In this document: in pieces, positions 58,720 to 64,000 of the stretch
Layout: the number at the start of each line of letters is the position of its first letter
Numbering within the stretch: position 1 is the first letter of the stretch
From: JBBQKF01 sp038326615
GTDB taxonomy: Bacteria > Bacillota > Clostridia > Saccharofermentanales > UBA5734
Assembly (NCBI GenBank): GCA_038326615.1
Contig: JBBQKF010000003.1
Coordinates: 12,364-76,363 of the forward strand
Reading direction: 5' to 3'
DNA: 64,000 bases
Made by a program: the position numbers and the translations under genes
The notes under the pieces: model-generated
Told to the model about the DNA's origin: nothing
Database searches by the model: none
The model's input: only the letters and a program-made list of their open reading frames with translations

Positions 58720-60342
58720 ATGAAATTATCCTTTTATGGCGCAGCAAGAGAAGTCACAGGAAGTTGTTATCAGATTGAAACAAACAATAAACATTTAATT
58801 ATCGATTGTGGATTGCAACAAGGGCATGACGAGAAAAACAACCAGATGCTCCCTTTTTCGGCAAATAGTATCGATGCCGTAATTTTAACACATGCTCATA
58901 TTGACCACTCTGGGAGACTTCCTTTAATGGTCAAAAATGGATTTTCCGGCAAAATTTATGCAACAGAAAAAACTTGCGAATTGATAACGATAATGTTAAG
59001 AGATAGTGCTCACATCCAGGAAATGGATGCAGAATTTGATAACCGCAAAGGTAAACGTGCTGGGAAAGACTTGGCAGTTCCACTTTACACAATGGACGAT
59101 GTCGAAGAAACACTTCAATTCCTTGTTCCTTGTACCTATGAACAGGAAATTACACCGATGGACGATTTTAGATTCAAATTTACTGATGCGGGCCATCTTC
59201 TAGGTTCTGCTAGCGTTCACTTATGGTTAACAGAAAATAGCATAACTAAGAAAATTGTATTTTCAGGTGATATTGGAAATATTGGTCAACCCATAATTCG
59301 TGATCCTCAATATATTAAAGATGCAGACTATGTTGTCATGGAGTCCACTTACGGGGATAGAGACCACGAACACAGCGGAGATTATGTTGAAGACCTTGCA
59401 AAGTTGATAGACGAAACACTTGGTAAAGGCGGCAATGTTGTTATACCGTCATTTGCAATAGGTAGAACTCAGGAACTTTTATATTTTATAAGAGAAATTA
59501 AAGAGAGAAATCTTGTTAAAAGTGTTCCGCATTTTCCGGTTTATGTTGATAGTCCTTTAGCTGGCCTCGCTACAAAAATTTATGACGGTGACCTTCGTGG
59601 ATACGCCGACGAAGAAACTTTAGAGCTATTTCGAAGAGGCTTTAACCCGACTGAATTTGAAGGTCTTCGCATAACAGAATCAACCGAAGAATCAAAGATG
59701 CTAAACGAAGATACTGTACCCAAAATAATAATTTCATCAAGTGGAATGTGCGATGCAGGCAGAATTCGTCACCATCTCAAGCACAATCTTTGGAGAAGTG
59801 AATGTGCGATTGTTTTTGTAGGATATCAGGCGAATGGAACTTTGGGAAGAATGCTTTTAGAGGGAATAAAGAAAGTTAAATTATTTGGCGAAGAAATTGT
59901 GGTTGCCGCAAAAATTGTATCTTTCCGAGGATTGTCTGCACATGCTGACCGAACTGGTCTTCTCAAATGGATTCACTCCTATGAAATAATTCCACAGAAA
60001 GTATTCATAGTACATGGAGATGCTGCAATTTGTGATATTTTTGCTGAAACATTGAATCAAGAAAATTTTAAAACAGTAACTCCGAATTTTGAAACGGTTT
60101 ATGACCTTGCAAATGATAAGATGATTAATGAAGGCATCAGAATTGAAACAATCCGTGCTGAAATTGTGCAGGCGCAACTTGAGCCCACAGCATATACACA
60201 GCAGATTTCATATGCCTATACCAGGCTTCTTGAGGCTGGCGACCAGCTTAGCAGCCTTATCAAGCGAAACAAGGGCGGCGCGAACAGGGATCTTGCAAAA
60301 TTAACTGAACAAATCGTTGCAATTATTCAAAAATGGCAGTAA
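58720..60342 (+). CDS. Metallo-beta-lactamase/beta-CASP RNA-processing nuclease
   Basis: 540 residues. MBL motif II THAHIDHSGRLP, with later metal ligands in FTDAGHLLGSASVHL and FSGDIGNIGQPI. The beta-CASP part has ESTYGDRDHEH, IGRTQELLYFI, SPLAGLATKIY and SSSGMCDAGRIRHHLKHNL. The RMMBL end has SFRGLSAHADRTGLL with the final His in FIVHGDAAI. Likely an RNase with endo- and/or exonuclease activity, Ysh1/CPSF73-like. The last ~60 residues are an extra helical tail. GAAGGAG ribosome binding site. Confidence 0.93.
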   Translation: MKLSFYGAAREVTGSCYQIETNNKHLIIDCGLQQGHDEKNNQMLPFSANSIDAVILTHAHIDHSGRLPLMVKNGFSGKIYATEKTCELITIMLRDSAHIQEMDAEFDNRKGKRAGKDLAVPLYTMDDVEETLQFLVPCTYEQEITPMDDFRFKFTDAGHLLGSASVHLWLTENSITKKIVFSGDIGNIGQPIIRDPQYIKDADYVVMESTYGDRDHEHSGDYVEDLAKLIDETLGKGGNVVIPSFAIGRTQELLYFIREIKERNLVKSVPHFPVYVDSPLAGLATKIYDGDLRGYADEETLELFRRGFNPTEFEGLRITESTEESKMLNEDTVPKIIISSSGMCDAGRIRHHLKHNLWRSECAIVFVGYQANGTLGRMLLEGIKKVKLFGEEIVVAAKIVSFRGLSAHADRTGLLKWIHSYEIIPQKVFIVHGDAAICDIFAETLNQENFKTVTPNFETVYDLANDKMINEGIRIETIRAEIVQAQLEPTAYTQQISYAYTRLLEAGDQLSSLIKRNKGGANRDLAKLTEQIVAIIQKWQ

Positions 60343-60460
60343 AAGGATAGTAAAATTAATTGTTGTCATAATTTCAGTGCTTTGAAAAGATTTATATAAT
60401 ACTTGTCGAACATAAATATGTACGCAAATTAACATTGATACTTATTTAATGGAGATTTAG

Positions 60461-60997
60461 ATGTTAAGAAAAAAGATAATCCGTATAACACTATACCAGA
60501 CCCTCTGGTTCTTTTTAATATATGCAGTATTAGGCTGGATAATTGAAGAGCTTTATATTTGGTTTGCGTTTGGTGTAATTGTTAAGCGGGGATTTCTTTA
60601 TGGACCAATCGGCCCGATTTATGGATTTGGAATGCTTATTGTAATACTTGCACTAACTCCAATCCAGAAAAGACTTTTATCTTTATTTGTTGGAGCAACT
60701 TTGCTAACTACTTTCATTGAGTATTTTACAGGTGCACTTCTAGATAATATATTTCATCAGCGATGGTGGGATTATTCGACAACCGCCTACAATCTTCATG
60801 GATACATTTCGCTAAGTTTTTCCTTAGCCTGGGGACTTGTTTGTGTCTTTATAATCCGACTTCTCCACCCAAAGGTAGAGAATTTTGTTGAAAAAGCATC
60901 TCGTGAAAAAGGTAAAAAAGCTCTATTTATTGCATATTCTATCGTATTGGTAGATTTTGTTGCTTCGGTGACAGCACTTATTTTGAAAAAGATTTAA
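60461..60997 (+). CDS. CmpB-type putative ABC-transporter membrane protein (PF06541-like)
   Basis: 178 residues with about five membrane spans. Typical segments are LIYAVLGWIIEELY at the start, KRGFLYGPIGPIYGFGM, TFIEYFTGALLDNIFHQRWWDYS and GYISLSFSLAWGLVCVFII. The YGPIGPIYGFG and WWDYS motifs define this family, annotated as type-IV ABC permease without experimental proof. No ATPase is adjacent. GGAG ribosome binding site. Confidence 0.8.
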   Translation: MLRKKIIRITLYQTLWFFLIYAVLGWIIEELYIWFAFGVIVKRGFLYGPIGPIYGFGMLIVILALTPIQKRLLSLFVGATLLTTFIEYFTGALLDNIFHQRWWDYSTTAYNLHGYISLSFSLAWGLVCVFIIRLLHPKVENFVEKASREKGKKALFIAYSIVLVDFVASVTALILKKI

Positions 60998-61077
60998 CTT
61001 TTCTATGCAGACTGTTCTTAAAAATGGTTTAAAATCTAATAATGCAGACTCTTTTTAAAAATCTAAAACATGGCATC

Positions 61078-61118
61078 CTAACTATTTTCTACTGTTTTGC
61101 CATTTTTGACAGCGATAT
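61078..61118. repeat. 40-bp direct repeat, left copy
   Basis: CCTAACTATTTTCTACTGTT and the following GACAGCGATATT block match 62014-62053 (CTACTATTTTCTACTGCTTT...GACAGTGATATT). The two copies bracket the integrase and DUF4143 relics. The rest of 60998-61467 is AT-rich with AAAAGGGGTGCA occurring twice (about 61182 and 61200). Confidence 0.65.
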
Positions 61119-61467
61119 TTATATTCTGTGTAATGAGCCCTAATTTGATACAATTTTGCGATTTGTCAGAGATTTAGAGCAAAAGGGGTGCAAATTATAA
61201 AAAGGGGTGCATTAATATTTGTGGTTTGCAGAATTGAGTTTTATTACTATTTACTACTTTAACAAAATATTTTTTTCGCATTTGCACCTCCGATTACTGT
61301 TAGATTTTAACAAAAACCGTGGCTAGATAAAAGTACTGAATTTCTCCGAATTTGATACAAATTTGAAAGAATGGTGAACACCAGTAAAACATAGGGTCTG
61401 AATGATTGGAAGCGAAAGTGCTGCAACCATTTCTCTCTCTTTTTATTTTTGGTTATTAAAATTATTT

Positions 61468-61755
61468 CTAATCTCTCATGCAACCAATAGGTATTATTTT
61501 GACGCCGTCATTCCTGGAATAGGCAAGTTCTCCCCCGGTAATTACTATCAGCAGATCAGGTTCTCTCAATTTTGAACTTTTTTGGTCCTTGTTATGCTGT
61601 AATATTAGTTCTTTTAACTGTAAAAGGTGTTTTGATGCTTCTTCTATGTCTCTACTGCCAAGTTTGAATTCTATTAAAGCATATCTGCCATCATTCAAAT
61701 GCAGCACAGCGTCAGCCTCTAGCCCAAAACGATCATTATAGTAAGATATCGTTTT
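61468..61755 (-). pseudogene. C-terminal fragment of a DUF4143 AAA-ATPase
   Basis: The frame reads TISYYNDRFGLEADAVLHLN, then DGRYALIEFKLGSRDIEEA and ends IPIGCMRD, matching the nuclease-like C-terminal domain of DUF4143 ATPases. The P-loop ATPase part is missing. The fragment is cut off by a 23-bp tandem repeat on its 5' side, so it is a truncated relic. Confidence 0.75.
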
Positions 61756-61819
61756 GGAGTATATTGTCGGAGTGTTTTGGAGTATATTGTCGAAGTGATT
61801 TGGAGTATATTGTCGAAAT
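61751..61819. repeat. 23-bp tandem repeat, three copies
   Basis: GTTTTGGAGTATATTGTCGG plus AGT starts at 61751, 61774 and 61797 with minor changes. It joins the DUF4143 and integrase fragments. Confidence 0.88.
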
Positions 61820-61821
61820 CG

Positions 61822-62010
61822 TTATGATTGAGCGGTAGCTTCCGCTAAACGAATTCCGGTACAAATCATTAATACAATCCCCCAGCCGTTTTTATATTTA
61901 TAAACGCCGTTTTTATATCTAATATTCGCCGCTTCAATAATTCTAATTACTTCTTCTTCTGAAAATATCTCTATGGTTTTCTTTTCAAACTTACTTTTAC
62001 CGGGTACCAA
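61822..62010 (-). pseudogene. Tyrosine-recombinase (integrase) fragment
   Basis: The frame contains IFSEEEVIRIIEAANIRYKN and IVLMICTGIRLAEA, matching the start of the catalytic domain with the first catalytic Arg (TGIR). It stops four residues later and has no upstream core-binding domain in frame. A relic of an integrated element beside tRNA genes. Confidence 0.65.
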
Positions 62011-62012
62011 AA

Positions 62013-62053
62013 CCTACTATTTTCTACTGCTTTACCGTTTTTGACAGTGATAT
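62013..62053. repeat. 40-bp direct repeat, right copy
   Basis: Right-hand partner of 61078-61118; see that entry. Confidence 0.65.
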
Positions 62054-62063
62054 TTTCGGGCAT

Positions 62064-62102
62064 AAAAAAACTCCGGAAACCTTGGTATCAGGAGTTCCGG
62101 AG
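62064..62102 (-). terminator. Terminator of the tRNA operon
   Basis: On the minus strand CTCCGGAA (62102-62095) pairs with TTCCGGAG (62078-62071), then seven T (62070-62064). Confidence 0.88.
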
Positions 62103-62111
62103 CTTTTATTT

Positions 62112-62186
<75 letters not shown>

Positions 62187-62229
62187 ATTTTATCGGAAAG
62201 GCCAACCTTGCGTAAGATTGGCCTCGTCC

Positions 62230-62304
62230 TGGAGCGGGATACGAGATTCGGACTCGCGACTTTCACCTTGGCAAGGTGACACTCTACCACTGAGTTAATC
62301 CCGC
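62230..62304 (-). tRNA. tRNA-Gly (GCC)
   Basis: 75 bases with encoded CCA: acceptor GCGGGAT/ATCCCGC, anticodon stem-loop CACCTTGCCAAGGTG gives GCC. Confidence 0.97.
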
Positions 62305-62322
62305 ACATTGACTCCACCGATT

Positions 62323-62397
62323 TGGTGACCCGTAGGAGAATCGAACTCCTGTCTTCGCCGTGAAAGGGCGATGTCTTGACCGCTTGACCAACGGGCC
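62323..62397 (-). tRNA. tRNA-Glu (TTC)
   Basis: 75 bases with encoded CCA: acceptor GGCCCGT/ACGGGTC, anticodon stem-loop CGCCCTTTCACGGCG gives TTC. Confidence 0.97.
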
Positions 62398-62412
62398 ATG
62401 GGGGGTGGGTAG

Positions 62413-62489
62413 TGGTAGCGGCGGTCGGGTTCGAACCAACGACCCTTCGGGTATGAACCGAATGCTCTGGCCAGCTGAGCTACGCCGCC
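62413..62489 (-). tRNA. tRNA-Met (CAT)
   Basis: 77 bases with encoded CCA: acceptor GGCGGCG/CGCCGCT (first pair G-U), anticodon loop TTCATAC gives CAT. It lacks the initiator-type mismatch at position 1-72 (C-A), so an elongator Met is likely; an Ile2 (lysidine) tRNA cannot be excluded. Confidence 0.93.
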
Positions 62490-62531
62490 ATGAAAGGAAC
62501 AATCTTTATTTCTCTCTCAATGTGCTAGGTA

Positions 62532-62560
62532 ATTCTATCAGTCAGATTAATTTTTGTCAA
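62532..62560 (-). promoter_or_regulatory. Promoter of the tRNA operon
   Basis: On the minus strand TTGACA (62560-62555), 17-bp spacer, TAGAAT (62537-62532), 42 bases before tRNA-Met. Confidence 0.8.
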
Positions 62561-62707
62561 TACCCAATTTGGATTATTTAACTATATTATGAGTAGATTT
62601 AATTGAAAAAGCAAAGAATACCATAAAATATTAATGTGTGTTAAAATAAAACAATCAAAAACATCTTGTTGTTTTTAATAATATTAAAAAATAGGAGGAA
62701 TTGTTTT

Positions 62708-63784
62708 ATGGAAAAATTACCTACATGGAATCCATATAGTGATTGGAAACACACAGATATCCGATGGGAAAAGGTTGTTGTTTCTAAAGAAGATTTGAAG
62801 AAATTTAACGAAAGAAGCGATTTTAAAGGCTTGATTCAAACATTTCTCTTCTTGCTTTTAATTGCAATAACGGGCACTTTTACATATTACTTTTTTTCAC
62901 AAGAAAGATGGTTGTTAATGGTTATAGGTCTTTACTTTCACGGCATGATTTATAGCCAATTTACATCGGGAATACATGAACTTACTCATAACACGGTTTT
63001 TAAAAGTAAAATTTTAAACAAAGTTACCACCGATATTTTTGGAATCTTATACTGGCCATTTAATCCCTATCTTTACAGGCTTAGTCATTTTCATTTTCAC
63101 CATCAATATACTCTTCATCAAAACAGTGACGGAGAGGCTGTAACTAATTATGTTGATTTGAGTAAAAAGTCGATATTATTTCTTTTCTTTAGAGTGTTGC
63201 AAATTAAAAGCCTTTTGCAATGTTTGGGCCGTTTATTTACGTTAAAGCCAATAAGTAAAGTATGGAGATTAAGGGGATTTAAATTAGATAAATGGGAAGA
63301 GTTTGTTATTGAGAAAGCTACCGAAAAAGAAAGAAGAGCTGTACGCCGGTTTGCTGTGATTTCGCTTGTTTTCCACCTGACGTTTGCAGCAGTTTGTATT
63401 TTAACCGGATATTGGTTTTTAATAATATTAATCACTCTTGCTCCTTTTTACGGACCTGTTGTCCATACATATGTATGCGGAGTGCTTCAGCATGCATGCT
63501 GTGAAGAAAACAGTCCCGACTTTAGAATTGTGTGTAATACTGTAAAATTAGACCCGATTAGCTCAATTCTCTATTGGCATATGGAATACCATACTGAACA
63601 CCATATGTATGCTTCTATCCCTTGTTATAACCTTAAAAAATTTAGTAATCATATTTCAGACCAGATGCCTAAAACAGAAAGAGCGATTCCGAAACTTTTA
63701 AAATTGGCCAAATTAAGCCCAGTTAAATTTGGAAGTCCGGAAAAATGGCGGGAAGATTACGGAAGGTTTGCGGGGTTTAAATAA
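62708..63784 (+). CDS. Fatty acid desaturase-family membrane di-iron enzyme
   Basis: 358 residues. Three histidine boxes: HELTH (90-94), HFHFHHQY (127-132) and HTEHH (about 295-299), with paired hydrophobic spans at about 43-62 and 68-85 and a further span near 225-245. The family uses O2 to desaturate or hydroxylate acyl chains; the exact substrate is unknown. ATG 62708 follows AGGAGG (62693-62698); the earlier in-frame start at 62666 lies before that ribosome binding site. It lies beside mobile-element relics and tRNA genes. The remaining 216 bases to the window end hold only a 33-codon frame from 63808 that I cannot support as a gene. Confidence 0.88.
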   Translation: MEKLPTWNPYSDWKHTDIRWEKVVVSKEDLKKFNERSDFKGLIQTFLFLLLIAITGTFTYYFFSQERWLLMVIGLYFHGMIYSQFTSGIHELTHNTVFKSKILNKVTTDIFGILYWPFNPYLYRLSHFHFHHQYTLHQNSDGEAVTNYVDLSKKSILFLFFRVLQIKSLLQCLGRLFTLKPISKVWRLRGFKLDKWEEFVIEKATEKERRAVRRFAVISLVFHLTFAAVCILTGYWFLIILITLAPFYGPVVHTYVCGVLQHACCEENSPDFRIVCNTVKLDPISSILYWHMEYHTEHHMYASIPCYNLKKFSNHISDQMPKTERAIPKLLKLAKLSPVKFGSPEKWREDYGRFAGFK

Positions 63785-64000
63785 TTTATATATGGCGGTA
63801 GTTAAATGAAAATAGGAATTGGAATAGCTTCCATCCTTAGAGCACAGTTTGTTGCTTTTAATTTAGGAATTCCACCGGGAATCCTCTCTATTTCAATGGA
63901 GAGATGAAAGGTGTCTTTTTCTTTATAATATAGAAGTATGTTGTTACTATAAGCATATGCTATTTATTCATTATATATTGACTAATATGACGATATCTGG

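Noticed and set aside
63808..63909. 33-codon frame starting MKIGIGIASILRAQ
   Set aside because: Near the window end, no ribosome binding site of note and no family match; not supportable as a gene.

Overview
The window is a 64 kb stretch of an AT-rich, low-GC Gram-positive chromosome, most likely a member of the Clostridia. The evidence is the rpoB-rpoC-rpsL-rpsG-fusA-tuf block, AGGAGG-type ribosome binding sites with frequent GTG and TTG starts, a split transketolase, ferredoxin-type and CoA-disulfide-reductase redox proteins, and AT-rich spacers. I cannot name the genus from the sequence. No replication origin, rRNA, CRISPR array or intact prophage is visible.

Layout. 0.2-4.3 kb: a CNNM/HlyC-type membrane protein, a serine-recombinase homologue that has lost its catalytic serine, and a membrane-anchored parvulin foldase. 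4.5-17.4 kb: the transcription/translation block, with rpoB on its own promoter and a structured leader rather than behind rplJL. 17.6-23.2 kb: nnr, alr and the two transketolase halves. 23.4-27.3 kb: a thiol/sulfur redox group (AhpD-like protein, thioredoxin, four-domain CoA-disulfide reductase). 28.0-34.0 kb: proB-acpS, a membrane-anchored SH3b protein with a degenerate NlpC/P60 domain, family-4 uracil-DNA glycosylase, a mutarotase-fold protein and a GNAT acetyltransferase. 34.5-46.0 kb: a nearly complete histidine pathway, hisZ-hisG-hisD-hisC-hisB-purC-hisH-hisA-hisF-hisI-hisE, with purC inside it; no histidinol-phosphatase is seen. 46.1-60.9 kb: a uridine-kinase-like protein, metA, a GH36 alpha-galactosidase, a second thioredoxin, a TtcA-like protein, a DUF362 ferredoxin, dGTPase, YfbR-like nucleotidase, a thioredoxin-reductase-like flavoprotein, glycerol-1-phosphate dehydrogenase, a beta-CASP nuclease and a small membrane protein. 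61-64 kb: integrase and DUF4143 relics beside a Met-Glu-Gly-Cys tRNA operon, then a fatty acid desaturase.

Three themes recur. (1) Spacers are packed with tandem repeats: a hexanucleotide tract touching the hisZ ribosome binding site, a 20-copy ACTAGT array, and 110-bp and 128-bp duplications. (2) Conserved enzymes (Nnr, Alr, HisH, the CoA-disulfide reductase) carry Asn/Lys/Glu/Ser-rich low-complexity insertions. (3) A roughly 50-nt cassette, consisting of a purine-rich SD-like tract, an AT-rich hairpin with a GCATTTTTG-like loop, then the ATG, sits in front of five unrelated reading frames (hisB, hisH, a 30-codon ORF coupled to dgt, yfbR, the TrxB-like gene) that lack a normally placed ribosome binding site. 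This third theme is my best candidate for something undescribed. Two apparent pseudoenzymes, a dispersed 90-bp palindrome, a MITE-like inverted repeat and GC-rich mosaic patches inside hisD and the glycerol-1-phosphate dehydrogenase gene are also worth following up.
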